From: Leptospira sp. WS4.C2
GTDB taxonomy: Bacteria; Spirochaetota; Leptospiria; Leptospirales; Leptospiraceae
Assembly: GCF_040833985.1 (NCBI RefSeq)
Contig: NZ_CP162139.1
Coordinates: 3,568,501 to 3,632,500 of the forward strand
Length of the DNA: 64,000 bases
Reading direction: 5' to 3'
The notes below the pieces were generated by a model, which worked only from the letters and a program-made list of their open reading frames with translations, was not told the origin of the DNA and did not search any database. Within the stretch, counting starts at the first letter, position 1. Each line of letters begins with the position of its first letter. Shown here piece after piece: positions 35,678 to 45,900 of this stretch. A program made the translations under genes and the position numbers.

Positions 35678-36085
35678 TTAGGTTTGTTTTTTTATACGGG
35701 TAAGCTTTTTTTTTTGGATCTTTCGTTTTGCTTTTTGCAAATTTTCACCTACCCTAAATTTAACAATTTTTTTAATCAAAACATAAGGAATTGGCTCATT
35801 CAAAGGAAATTGAATAGAACCTTTCCCAAATTTATATTTAGAAATTTCTTTTTGGAAGGCAAGGTTGCCAGAAGGAAGTGCATAAAATCCAATATGTTTT
35901 GGATACGCCGCAAAATGTACCAATGTTCCATTCAACACAAATGTTGGCATCGCATAACTAATTACTTCAGTTGCTTCAGGAACTTCTTTTTGAATCATCT
36001 TTCTAATCTTCTGAAGGATGATTTGAGTTTCTTCCGGAAAGTTCTCAATATATTCATCGATTGATTTAGGAATCTTTGATTTCAT
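35678..36085 (-). CDS. DUF1801 (YdhG-like) family protein
   Basis: A 135-aa protein. SIDEYIENFPEETQIILQKIRKMI, then EVISYAMPTFVLNGTLVHFAAYPKHIGFYALPS and GSIQFPLNEPIPYVLIKKIVKFR are the standard DUF1801/YdhG signature. B. subtilis YdhG is described as a frataxin-like iron chaperone, but most members are uncharacterised. The C-terminus is very Lys-rich. It follows the MATE gene by 14 bp on the same strand and may be co-transcribed with it. Confidence 0.9.
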   Translation of the reverse strand: MKSKIPKSIDEYIENFPEETQIILQKIRKMIQKEVPEATEVISYAMPTFVLNGTLVHFAAYPKHIGFYALPSGNLAFQKEISKYKFGKGSIQFPLNEPIPYVLIKKIVKFRVGENLQKAKRKIQKKKLTRIKKQT

Positions 36086-36099
36086 GATTTAAGAATTTT

Positions 36100-37491
36100 T
36101 TAAACCTTTGTTTGTTTCCATTTTCCCTTCGTAAATAACCAAAGAGTAAACAGACCTACGGAAGATTCTGAAATCATGATTGCCCAAAAAACTCCAGTGG
36201 GTCCAAATGCTAAATGTTTTCCTAATATATAAGCCAGAGGAATTTGAATGATCCAAAAGAAAATCACATTGATTTTTGTGGGAGTGATCGTGTCTCCTGC
36301 ACCATTAAATGCCTGTCCTGCAGCCATCCACCATGCATAGATGAAATAAGAATAGGATACAATTTGTAACCATTCTCCACCAATTCGAATCACTTCTTTA
36401 TCATCAGTGAAAATCGAAATTATATTTTCGCTCCAAAAGAAGTAAATGATAGAGACAAGAATCAAATAACCCATGTTACAGAATCCAGTAAACCAAACGG
36501 ATTGTTCTGCTCGTTCGGGTTTTCCTGCTCCTAAATTTTGCCCTACTAAAGTGGCAACGGCATTAGACATTCCCCAAGAAGGCATCATGGTAAACATCAT
36601 AGTCCTGAGGGCAATGGTTGCTCCAGCTAGAGTTTGACTTCCAAATTCAGAAAGGATCCTCATAATAAAAATCCAGGAGGTCATACCCACGATCATTTGG
36701 CCAATACCGCCAAGCGAAGTTTTTAATATACCTTTAATTGTACTCCATTCGATTTTGAGATGTGATCTGAGAATTTTAATATGTTTCCCACCTTGAAATA
36801 ATAACCACAGTTGAAAGATTACTCCGATCCCACGTCCTAAGTTTGTCGCAATCGCTGCACCAGTAATCCCATAGGCAGGAACAGGCCCCCAGCCAAAGAT
36901 AAAAATAGGATCCAAAATAATGTTCAATCCGTTGGAAATCCATAACACTCTCATCGATATCGCAGCATCACCCGCTCCACGAAACACTGCGTTAATAAGA
37001 AAAAGTAGGATAATTACAATGTTTCCACCTAACATCCATTGCATATAATGGTATCCTTCTGTCAGAACCCATTCATCTCCACCCATTAGAGTCAAAAGTT
37101 CTTTAGAAAAAAATATTCCAGCAATTGCAAATGGAATAGAAGCAAGAATGGCAATCCAAATGGATTGAATTGCTGCTACTCCTGCCTTATCTTTTTCCTT
37201 TTCGCCGATCCTTCTTGCAACAATTGCAGTTACTGAAAACGATAATCCCATAGCAACAGAATACAATAGGAACAAATAGGTTTCGGTAAGGCCGACAGTT
37301 GCAACCGCAGAGGCACCTAATGCACTGACAAAATAAATGTCGACAACTGCAAATACCGATTCTAATACCAGCTCTAATACCATTGGAACTGAAAGCAAAA
37401 ATAAAGCCTTACGGAGGCTAATTTCTGTATAGTCTTCTTCAGAACCAGCGAGTGCTTTTTTTAAATCATTCCATAAGCTCGCACTAGTCAT
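36100..37491 (-). CDS. MATE family multidrug/Na+ antiporter
   Basis: A 463-aa protein with 12 predicted membrane helices in two similar halves. MATE features are the N-terminal SVPMVLELVLESVFAVVDIYFVSALGASAVATVGLTE and the repeated VFRGAGDA/AFNGAGDTITPTKIN segments. Such proteins export cationic drugs or metabolites against Na+ or H+. Its start overlaps the stop of the 126-aa membrane protein gene by four bases (ATGA), so the pair is translationally coupled. DUF1801 follows. Confidence 0.95.
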   Translation of the reverse strand: MTSASLWNDLKKALAGSEEDYTEISLRKALFLLSVPMVLELVLESVFAVVDIYFVSALGASAVATVGLTETYLFLLYSVAMGLSFSVTAIVARRIGEKEKDKAGVAAIQSIWIAILASIPFAIAGIFFSKELLTLMGGDEWVLTEGYHYMQWMLGGNIVIILLFLINAVFRGAGDAAISMRVLWISNGLNIILDPIFIFGWGPVPAYGITGAAIATNLGRGIGVIFQLWLLFQGGKHIKILRSHLKIEWSTIKGILKTSLGGIGQMIVGMTSWIFIMRILSEFGSQTLAGATIALRTMMFTMMPSWGMSNAVATLVGQNLGAGKPERAEQSVWFTGFCNMGYLILVSIIYFFWSENIISIFTDDKEVIRIGGEWLQIVSYSYFIYAWWMAAGQAFNGAGDTITPTKINVIFFWIIQIPLAYILGKHLAFGPTGVFWAIMISESSVGLFTLWLFTKGKWKQTKV

Positions 37492-37868
37492 TTTGAATCC
37501 GCCTGTAATATATAAAGTTTACCACCTAAATAAGCAATTGGTGGAGTTAGGATGACGAGTGACCACGAATACCACCATGGCCCTAAATGCCCTGCAAAAA
37601 TAATTCCAGTAATTCCAAGTATTAAACCAATACCACCTAAAATGTAAGAATGTTTCATCGGATTTTGAGGAGCCAAACGTGCGGCTAAGTAACAACCGAA
37701 TATACTAAATACAATTCGATAACCTAACACAAATAAAACTAGAGTTGTAGATACAAACAAATGATCATAAGGAAGAAATCCCATAACTTTTAGAATTGTA
37801 TCCGATAGGATAGATAGGACAACGTTGGATAAAAGTCCAACGAAAACTGCAATGATACTTTTTAACAT
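37488..37868 (-). CDS. Small four-helix membrane protein, unknown function
   Basis: A 126-aa protein with four hydrophobic segments (about 5-25, 38-65, 73-93 and 98-118). There is no catalytic motif and no named family recognised. The GCYLAARLAPQNPMKHSYILGGIGLILG stretch resembles small membrane proteins often found near transporters. It is translationally coupled to the MATE gene through an ATGA overlap, so a shared job is plausible. Confidence 0.75.
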   Translation of the reverse strand: MLKSIIAVFVGLLSNVVLSILSDTILKVMGFLPYDHLFVSTTLVLFVLGYRIVFSIFGCYLAARLAPQNPMKHSYILGGIGLILGITGIIFAGHLGPWWYSWSLVILTPPIAYLGGKLYILQADSK

Positions 37869-37934
37869 ATCTATTTATTTCCTTTTAGCCATGGAATAAC
37901 TTCCGTTTTTTTAAACCAAAGTGATGGTGCAATT

Positions 37935-38912
37935 TTATACTGAGTCATGATTTTTACTCAAGAATAAATCTAATTTTGAGAGTGTCTGTTGTCCGCTTTC
38001 AATTGCTCCAAAGCCGATTACAGCATTTCGAACGTTTGTATCAGGAAAAGTCATTTGCATCTTTACTATAGTTTGATTTTTATCGATTGCAATTAGATAG
38101 ACGTTTACTAAAAAATCATCATTTTTATTTTCTTCGCCAGATCCATGTAAATATTCTAAATAATCGAATTTTCTAATTTCCTTATATTTAATTGTGTTTG
38201 GCCAGATAGTTCCATCTGGTCCAAGCATTGTAAAAATCCATTTCCCTCCGACTCTGAAGTCCATTGTTTGCGTTGTTGTTTTAAATCCACTGGGTCCCCA
38301 CCAAGTATCAATCGTCAGAGGGTTTGCAAATGCATTAAATACCAATTCTTGTGGATGGTTTAATTTCTTTTCTAAACTGATTTGATTCGGGTTAGGCAAA
38401 GCATTCGTTTCTAATTTTTCGAAACTTTCTGACCAACCTTCTTTCATACCTGAATTGGCAAATCCATCGCGAATTTGATTGTTTGCAAATTCAGTGAAGA
38501 GAGTTACTTTCGTTTTTCCCTCTGCCTCTTCAAATAAAACTCGCAATTTTGAATTCAATAGTTCCCGATCGCCAGTGACGCCCGCCATTTTCTGAACATC
38601 CTTTACCCACTCCTCAGGATGTTCATCTACCAAATCGCTAATCACGAAACTTTGAAATGGTGTGATTTCTAAGAACTTTCCTTTAACTGGATAATCAACT
38701 CCATCAGGTGATCGCATAACAATTCTATATGACCCGCCTACCTTGAAATCAAATTCCACTGTTGGATTGGTAAATCCTTTCGGACCCCACCACTTTTCAA
38801 TATGTAGTGGATTAGTCCATACCTCCCAAACAAGTTGTAAGGGGGCATTAAACAAACGTTCGATGCGGACTACTTTTTCTTCTAACGCAAATACGATATC
38901 TGATTTAAACAT
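37935..38912 (-). CDS. Tandem SRPBCC (AHSA1-like) domain protein
   Basis: A 325-aa protein made of two START/Bet v1-like domains (about 1-170 and 178-325). Each opens with the same signature: APLQLVWEVWTNPLHIEKWW then HPQELVFNAFANPLTIDTWW, followed by WGP-GF. AHSA1-like single-domain proteins bind hydrophobic ligands in their cavity; the double form suggests an internal duplication. It starts one base after the ArsR gene stop, the common ArsR-SRPBCC arrangement. Ligand unknown. Confidence 0.9.
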   Translation of the reverse strand: MFKSDIVFALEEKVVRIERLFNAPLQLVWEVWTNPLHIEKWWGPKGFTNPTVEFDFKVGGSYRIVMRSPDGVDYPVKGKFLEITPFQSFVISDLVDEHPEEWVKDVQKMAGVTGDRELLNSKLRVLFEEAEGKTKVTLFTEFANNQIRDGFANSGMKEGWSESFEKLETNALPNPNQISLEKKLNHPQELVFNAFANPLTIDTWWGPSGFKTTTQTMDFRVGGKWIFTMLGPDGTIWPNTIKYKEIRKFDYLEYLHGSGEENKNDDFLVNVYLIAIDKNQTIVKMQMTFPDTNVRNAVIGFGAIESGQQTLSKLDLFLSKNHDSV

Positions 38913-38913
38913 A

Positions 38914-39267
38914 TTATTCTTTTCCTTTTGTTTTTTGTAGTTCGATTAGGTATGCGTCCAAGCGATCCAATCGTTCTTCCCATAGCCTTTTGTATTGTTC
39001 CAACCATTGGTTGGCTTCTTGGAGTGCTTCTACTTTCAAACGGCACGGTCTAAACTGTGCTGTTTTTCCTTTTTCGATTAACCCAGCTTTTTCGAGCACT
39101 TTTAGATGTTTGGAGATTCCGGGTATACTCATCTCGAAAGGTTCTGCTAGCTGAAGGACAGTGGCTTCTCCAGAAACTAATTGCATCAATATCTTCCTTC
39201 GCGTCGGATCTGCCAATGCCTGGAAAGTTGCATTCAGTGCGTTTTCAGATTCTCTCAATTTAACCAT
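38914..39267 (-). CDS. ArsR family winged-helix repressor
   Basis: A 117-aa regulator. ALADPTRRKILMQLVSGEATVLQLAE, then MSIPGISKHLKVLEKAGLIEKG give the winged-helix domain of the ArsR group usually paired with SRPBCC proteins. No metal-binding ELCVCDL-type motif is visible, so it is probably not a metal sensor. The ATG lies inside a palindromic array (39254-39297) that is likely its own operator. It is the first gene of a two-gene unit with the SRPBCC protein. Confidence 0.93.
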   Translation of the reverse strand: MVKLRESENALNATFQALADPTRRKILMQLVSGEATVLQLAEPFEMSIPGISKHLKVLEKAGLIEKGKTAQFRPCRLKVEALQEANQWLEQYKRLWEERLDRLDAYLIELQKTKGKE

Positions 39268-39297
39268 TTAGCTAATTAACCTTTTGGTTAAATTGAG
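39254..39297. promoter_or_regulatory. Probable ArsR operator overlapping the arsR-like start codon
   Basis: CTCAATTTAACC (39254-39265) and GGTTAAATTGAG (39286-39297) are a perfect 12-bp inverted repeat. A second, inner palindrome TTAACC-TTTT-GGTTAA (39276-39291) shares the right arm. The left arm covers the first codons of the ArsR-like gene, so bound repressor would block initiation. Confidence 0.65.
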
Positions 39298-39376
39298 TGC
39301 CTTAGGAAATCTTGTCAAGGTAGATTCAAGAGTAGTTAGGCTGATTTTTTTTGGGGAGAGGGTGTGGGGTAGACAG

Positions 39377-39457
39377 CGGTACAGATGGGATATTGGTATC
39401 CCCGCCCGATTCAGGGTGGGGAACTAGACCCGCCACCCAATGTCTTCCTTTTATCAC
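39377..39457 (+). repeat. Dispersed intergenic repeat, family A, copy 3
   Basis: Nearly identical to copy 1 over 81 bp, with the shared 25-bp core at 39418-39442 and the same CCCCGCCC/GGGTGGGG hairpin. It lies between the ArsR start and the end of the transglutaminase gene. The rest of this 247-bp gap shows only the ArsR operator. Confidence 0.88.
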
Positions 39458-39514
39458 AAAGACTCAAATCTCTCCAGGAGAATTCAAGCCGTCAGGAAAA
39501 TTCTACAAAAAAGT

Positions 39515-40402
39515 TCATATTTGTTCACGAATCACATCTACTTCTACTTTCAGTTTATGTTTTCCGCCACCGAATAAAATTCCTTTTAAGGGCGATACAT
39601 CTGCGTAATCTCGCCCTACGGCTGTTATAATATATTCTTCAGTTATGATCTTCCCGTTTGTAGGATCAAAATCCATCCAGCCAAACGTAGGACAGTAAAC
39701 GGAAACCCAAGCATGAGTCGCATCACTACCTTGTAATTTCTGAGTTCCGGGCGGAGGTAAAGTCTCCAAATAACCGCTTACATAACGAGTAGGAATCTTT
39801 AGCGAGCGTAATGCGGCAATCATCAAATGTGAAAAATCCTGACACACACCTTTTCTTTCATAAAGGATTTGATCAATAGGCGTATTGATACTTGTGGCCT
39901 TTGGATCATATTGGAATGTTTGATAAATATAACTCGTCATCTCCAAAGCAGCAACATAAACCGGTTTCCCATTTGTAAAAAACATCCGCGCAAACTCTGA
40001 ATAACTTTCTTTTGCTGCAATGAACGAAGAAGGTTGGATGTATTCAATAGATAACAAATCTGCATCTAATGTTGACTCATGAATGAGTGAATATATATTT
40101 TCCCATGGTGTGGATTTATATAAGTCAATTCCTAAAGAATGATGTGTCCGAACTGTTGACTCAACAACGACCTCTAAAAAACGATGTGGGTCCTCAACGG
40201 AAAATAAAAATACCTGATTCCCAAAATAATCTCTTCGAAAGGAAGATACTACTGGTTTGGGATTAACGGTCACATGAGTTCTAAAACAATCTTGATGAGG
40301 GGATGTCAATGGATACATGTGAGCCATATTATGGCAATAAGCAACTGTATCATCATAACTATATTTAGTTTTGTGGATCACTTTAAAATCAGCCATTTCC
40401 AT
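39515..40402 (-). CDS. Transglutaminase-like cysteine protein, last gene of the ATP-grasp/alpha-E operon
   Basis: A 295-aa protein with an N-terminal bacterial-transglutaminase beta domain (about 5-90). The papain-like transglutaminase core has an intact triad: Cys in RKGVCQDFSHLMIAALRSL, His in SDATHAWVSVYC and Asp in FGWMDFDPTNG. It could be a peptidase, amidase or crosslinking enzyme. The ATG at 40402 has AGGA six bases upstream and overlaps the preceding ATP-grasp/alpha-E gene by 14 bp. It belongs to the predicted peptide-ligase operon. Confidence 0.92.
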   Translation of the reverse strand: MEMADFKVIHKTKYSYDDTVAYCHNMAHMYPLTSPHQDCFRTHVTVNPKPVVSSFRRDYFGNQVFLFSVEDPHRFLEVVVESTVRTHHSLGIDLYKSTPWENIYSLIHESTLDADLLSIEYIQPSSFIAAKESYSEFARMFFTNGKPVYVAALEMTSYIYQTFQYDPKATSINTPIDQILYERKGVCQDFSHLMIAALRSLKIPTRYVSGYLETLPPPGTQKLQGSDATHAWVSVYCPTFGWMDFDPTNGKIITEEYIITAVGRDYADVSPLKGILFGGGKHKLKVEVDVIREQI

Positions 40403-42923
40403 CACCGATCCTAGTTTGTTCTTCTGTATAGTTGAAGTATCGTGCTGATAATGCTTCAGATAACTGCTTCAAGTAAGTATGTAATTCCTCTAACCAAATT
40501 GAAACCGATTCTAAAGGATTTTCTAACTCAAAGAAAATGGATATGTCTTTCATCTTAAAATGGGTATACAATTGCAAGGCGGCTCGATCTTCCGAATAAA
40601 CAACCTTCTCATCCTTGCCCGGTAAAAACTGTATGTCTGAATTAATTTGTTCTAATTGATAAGCAAATGATCTTGGATTGGTTGTATCAAATAATAAAAT
40701 ATCTAAAACCGATTCCTGATCAATTTTTCCACTATATCGTCTGTTGTATGTTAATCGGATATCATTGATTCGTAAAAAAGTTTCAAAAGAAGCTTTATCT
40801 CTAAAACTATCCCATCGAATCATTCCTTGTAACATCAAAATCATATTGATCGATCTTTCAATACGGCGACCTAAATTTAGGAAATACCAACCGGCTTCCC
40901 TACTCATATTTTCAAAAGATAAACCTGTGAGAGAGGATAAGTTCACTACTATCTTTTGTAAAAAATCGATTATCTGATCATAAGATTCAATTTCATGATT
41001 GGATTGATCTTCCAACTGTAATAAAATCTTTTTCATATCTTCAGAAAGACGATCTCGAACTGATTTAGAAGCCATTACCAAACTTCGCAAATGAAATGCC
41101 AAACTACCAACTACTTGACGATTCGTAGTTAATCGTTGCAATTCAGGAAAAGGATTTAAAAATAAATCTCCTGCATCATCCCCGATAAAACCAGGATAAC
41201 TATTAGTTACGTGAGTTACTAGTTTGAGCGAATTTTCCAATGATTCTCTTTCGTAACCATCTTCCACTTGTAGAATTTTATAAGTGGCCTCCCGTATGAC
41301 TCTTGTTTGGTTTTCTGATCGTTCCAAATACCTTGCCAACCAAAACAGATTGTCTGCCACGCGGCTTGGAACTCCGGAACTTTTTCTGGAAATCAATACT
41401 TGATCTGACTTCGGAACTAGTAGCGATTCTTCTTTTTGAGTTTCCGTCGCGAGAACCCATAAGTCCTTACTCCAAGCTCCTCTTTGGCTGGTGATAAAAA
41501 AATCATCTAAGGAAGGTGATACTCTCACCAAGCCACCGGCCATGGTTTGATAACCCGATCCAGAAGAAGAAACAAAGGTTCTCATAATGGCGCGGCCGGG
41601 ACGAAATCCATTTTCACCTAACACGGGAACGGTAGCAGAAGCAATCATCTCTTGCGCAATAAAACGATTAGGAGATAATTTTAGTTTATACAAAAAGGAA
41701 TCCTTTCTGTCGCCACTTAGTTCAATAAAGGTAACGGGTTTTTCTTCATCCGTACGAGATACTGTTTTAAAAACGTATTTTTCAGGATTTTGTAAAACCA
41801 ATTGAAAGTGGTGTGGTGTCCCCATCCAATAGGTTGGTGCCATTGGAAGAATCAAATCTTCACCTAAATAAAAACGACACAAATCTGAGTAAAAAGGTAA
41901 AAGAGCGCGATTTTCTAAAAATCCTGTTCCAATGGGATTGGCAATTTTTACGTTTCCAGAACGTACAGACTCCAAAAGTCCCGGAACCCCAAGTAACGAA
42001 TCTCCACGAAGTTCAAGCGGATCCATAAAATCGTCGTCTACCCTTCGTAATATCAAATCGATCTGTTGTAAACCTTCTACAGTTTTCATATAAACTTTAT
42101 TTTTTCTTACAGTTAGGTCCCCACCTTGGACTAAAGTGTAACCAAGGTAACCTGCAAGATAAGCATGTTCAAAATAAGTTTCATTAGATGGGCCAGGTGT
42201 TAATAATACAATTACAGGTTCTCGCCCAGTAACACCCGCAAGTTGAGACAATGATTTCCTTAAAGAACGAAAATAAACTGCAACCCGATGAACCATTGCA
42301 TCGCGATACATACTGGGAAAAATCCGAGAGAGGACAATACGATTTTCGAGTGAATATCCAGAACCAGAAGGAGCTTGTACTCTATCATTCAAAACATAAA
42401 AGTTTCCATCGGCAGCACGAATCAAATCACAAACAAAAAAAAGAAGAGCAGGATTTTTTGCAAGGAAATGATTGGAATCATACATGCCATCACAAGCTCT
42501 TAAAAAAGAAGTTTCATTGAAAAGAATTTCTGGAGGAATTTTTTTTTCGTGTAACAGCCGTCTTTTGGAATAAACATCTCGAACTAACGCATCTAATAAA
42601 TCTGCACGTTGGTTCAGTCCTCTTTCCAACACCCGCCATTCTTCGCTTTCCATTACCAACGGGAATAAATCCAAATCCCAAGGTCTTTCTTTTGCCTCTG
42701 GCGAGTCAGTTTGATATAAATTGTATGTGACTCCATTTTCTCGAAGGATTCGATCCGTATCGCGTCGTCGATTGACTAGTTCTGCGGGACCAAGTTCTTG
42801 AAAGGATTTAACTAAGAACTTATATTTGTTTCGAATTTGACCATCTGCATCGTAGAGTTCATCATAAACTCCAGGAATCGTTCTATAATTTCCGATCAAA
42901 TGATAAGGGTCTTGGGTCATCAT
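40389..42923 (-). CDS. Fusion of circularly permuted ATP-grasp and alpha-E (DUF403) domains
   Basis: An 844-aa two-domain protein. Residues 1-490 are a circularly permuted ATP-grasp (DUF404/DUF407, COG2308), with YEHAYLAGYLGYTLVQGGDL, DLILRRVDDDFMDPLELRGDS and NPIGTGFLENRALLPF. Residues 500-835 are an alpha-E domain (DUF403, COG2307) opening with ADNLFWLARYLERSENQTR. Separate genes further upstream encode the same two domains singly. It starts directly after the stop of the DUF2126 gene with no gap. By family knowledge these ATP-grasps are predicted amide- or peptide-bond ligases; no substrate is proven. Confidence 0.92.
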   Translation of the reverse strand: MMTQDPYHLIGNYRTIPGVYDELYDADGQIRNKYKFLVKSFQELGPAELVNRRRDTDRILRENGVTYNLYQTDSPEAKERPWDLDLFPLVMESEEWRVLERGLNQRADLLDALVRDVYSKRRLLHEKKIPPEILFNETSFLRACDGMYDSNHFLAKNPALLFFVCDLIRAADGNFYVLNDRVQAPSGSGYSLENRIVLSRIFPSMYRDAMVHRVAVYFRSLRKSLSQLAGVTGREPVIVLLTPGPSNETYFEHAYLAGYLGYTLVQGGDLTVRKNKVYMKTVEGLQQIDLILRRVDDDFMDPLELRGDSLLGVPGLLESVRSGNVKIANPIGTGFLENRALLPFYSDLCRFYLGEDLILPMAPTYWMGTPHHFQLVLQNPEKYVFKTVSRTDEEKPVTFIELSGDRKDSFLYKLKLSPNRFIAQEMIASATVPVLGENGFRPGRAIMRTFVSSSGSGYQTMAGGLVRVSPSLDDFFITSQRGAWSKDLWVLATETQKEESLLVPKSDQVLISRKSSGVPSRVADNLFWLARYLERSENQTRVIREATYKILQVEDGYERESLENSLKLVTHVTNSYPGFIGDDAGDLFLNPFPELQRLTTNRQVVGSLAFHLRSLVMASKSVRDRLSEDMKKILLQLEDQSNHEIESYDQIIDFLQKIVVNLSSLTGLSFENMSREAGWYFLNLGRRIERSINMILMLQGMIRWDSFRDKASFETFLRINDIRLTYNRRYSGKIDQESVLDILLFDTTNPRSFAYQLEQINSDIQFLPGKDEKVVYSEDRAALQLYTHFKMKDISIFFELENPLESVSIWLEELHTYLKQLSEALSARYFNYTEEQTRIGDGNG

Positions 42924-45900
42924 CTATTTGAATGTTACCATCCTAAGATCCAATGTTGATGGAAAGGCTTTATTTTCCAACCGAACTGGTGGCAAACTCT
43001 TTCCAATTTTATGTCCATGGCTCCAAAAACGAGAGATCCTGCGAGATTCCGCTTCATATCCATTGATTGGAATGGTTTGGTAAGACAATCCTCCTGGATG
43101 TGATACATGATATGTACATCCACCAAGGGCTCTATGATTCCAAGTATCGTAAACATCGAATACCAAAGACTGTTGTGCAGGTAAGTGAGGATGTAAAGTA
43201 AAAACAGGGGTCCAGGCTTTGAAACGAACACCAGCAACATATTCATTATGAACTGATGTTGCTTGTAGCGGAACTTCGTATCCATTACAACTCAGTCGAT
43301 ATCTTTCTGGATGAAAACCTTTTACTTTAACTTGAACTCTTTCGGTGGCGGAATCGACACCACGCGAAGTTCCCTGTGCCGTATTCTCTTCACCGAGAAC
43401 ATTCCAAGGTTCCAAGGCCATACGCAATTCAATTTCCATTCCATCCAAATAACAAATTCCATATTGCGGAAATCGAAATTCAAAAAATGGATCAAAGTCT
43501 TTTGATAAAAATCCAAACCCACTATTCTGTAAATCTTGGATCACTTCTTTGAAGTCGCGATATACAAAATAGGGTAACATAAATCGATCGTGTAAATCCG
43601 TGTTCCAATTGATGGGATTTCCATAATAAGGATCTTCCCAAAATCTACAGATGATTGCCATCATAAATGCTTGTTGGATGACACTCATCTGATAATGAGG
43701 TGGCATTTCAAAAGCACGCATTTCAATGAGTCCGAGTCTTCCCGTCGGAGAACCTGGATCAAATAACTTATCGATAGAAATTTCCGTTCGATGTGTATTT
43801 CCAGTGATATCGATTAAGATATTTCTTAACACTCGATCTAACATCCAAGGCGAAGTATGTCTATTGGAATCAATTTGTTGGAATGCAATTTTTAATTCAT
43901 GTAAGGAATCATTTCTACCCTCATCAATCCTAGGTGATTGTGAAGTAGGGCCAATGAACATCCCAGAAAATAAATAGGAAAGTCCTGGATGATTTTGCCA
44001 ATACGCCACCAAACTTCGCAAAAGCGATGGTTTACGTAAAAAAGGACTATCACCAACAGAAGCACCGCCTAGTGTAATATGGTTTCCCCCGCCAGTACCA
44101 GAATGACGACCATCCATCAAAAATTTTTCTGCAGTCAAACGAAGTTGGTGTGCTTCTTCATAAAGGATTTTTGTTTTTTCTACAATTTCACCAAAAGAAG
44201 AGGATGGATGAAAATTAACCTCAATCACGCCAGGATCAGGAGTGATTTTAAAACGATTTAATCTTGGATCATACGGAGCTTCGTATCCTTCCAAAACAAT
44301 CGGAATGTCTGTTCCGAGGGCCGTTTGTTCAATCGCATAAATCAAACGCAACCAACCTTCTAATGATTTAATAGGTGGTAAAAATACTCTGATGTTTCCG
44401 TTGCGAGGTTCCACACAAAGTGCTGTCCGAGTGCGTTCCTCCGATGCCACATAACTTACCTTAGTGGCTAAAAAGGGTAATTGGCCTAATTCTTTTGCTT
44501 TAGGTAAGGGTGGTTTAGGAGCAGCAGGGTCTTCAGGAGATGATGGCGATTCTTTGCCACTTAAGGAATGTAAGGGAAGCCTTAATCCGATAGGTGAATC
44601 TCCCGGAATTAAGTACATCTTTCCTCTTCGAAAGATCCATTCATCAGAAGTCCAAGACTGATTAGCTACGTCATAATCCAAAGGGAGTGTATATCCAACT
44701 TCCCGGTGTAATCCAGAATCCACAACTTTAAGGATTCTTTTACGTTCCATTTCATCATAAGTATTTAAATCATCTAATATAGATTCTGTTTTCGCAGGTA
44801 AATTTGCTTCTTGCCAAAGGTAATACAAATTATCTTCGTAAGCTGTATGAATCGATGTAGTAGGAACGCGAAGATACTCACCTAATACGCTAATAAATCT
44901 TCTGGCATCTTCTGTTGTTGCCGACCCCGTATAACGATCATCTGCCAGTAAATAAGGATTGTTCCATATAGGTTCCCCATCTTTTCGCCAATAGGAAATC
45001 ATTGCCCATCGAGGCAAAGGTTCGCCCGGATACCACTTTCCTTGTCCATATTGAAGTAGTCCACCAGGTGCAAAGTGTTTGCTCAATTTCTTGATCAACT
45101 GTTCCGATTTGGAATATTTTTCAAAACCTAAAGCATCAAAATTCCATTCAGGAGCTTCAGGATTTTCAGTAGAAACAAATGTGGGTTCTCCACCAATGGT
45201 AAGTCTAATATCATTTTTTTTAATTCGTTTGTCAATAGAATCACCTAACCGAACGATTCGGTTCCAATCATCGTCTTGGTAAGGTAAGGTGACACGAGGA
45301 GTTTCTAAAACTCGTTCCACACTCATATGAAAAGAAAATTCTAATTTTGCTTTTTCGGCAAAACCGTAAATAGGTCCAGCCGATTCTGGCTCCGGAGTTG
45401 CCGCCAACGGTATATGACCTTCCCCTGTAAATAGACCAGAGGTTGGATCAAGACCAACCCACCCAGCTCCAGGGATATAAACTTCTGCCCATGCATGTAA
45501 GTCTGTAAAATCGGATTCAGCACCCGACGGACCATCCAAAGATTTTACATCCGCTTTCAATTGAATTAAATATCCGGAAACAAATCTTGCTGCCAGTCCC
45601 AAATTTCTAAGTATCTGGACAAGTAAATAGGCAGAGTCTCTGCAGGAACCCATACGAGATGATAAAGTCAATTCTGGTGGTTGAATTCCAGGTTCCATCC
45701 GGATCACATAACCAACGTCAGAGTATACTTTTGCATTTACAGCAACTAAAAACTCAACGATTCTTTTTGGTTCTATATTAATTGTTTTGAGGTACGAGGC
45801 GAGTAATTTCCCTGGTTTTTTGACTTTTAAATAGGGAGCTAATTCCTTCTTTAATACTTTGTCGTATGTAAAAGGAAAATTCTCCGCATACTCTTCGACA

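Noticed and set aside
35684..36064. 126-codon plus-strand frame inside the DUF1801 gene
   Set aside because: Exact antisense of a well-supported gene; Phe/Asn-rich composition is the reverse reading of AT-rich codons.
37871..37948. A 25-aa frame between the SRPBCC and small membrane protein genes (MTQYKIAPSLWFKKTEVIPW)
   Set aside because: Short, overlaps the end of the SRPBCC gene, and no ribosome site. It may be a relic of a longer gene but cannot be supported.
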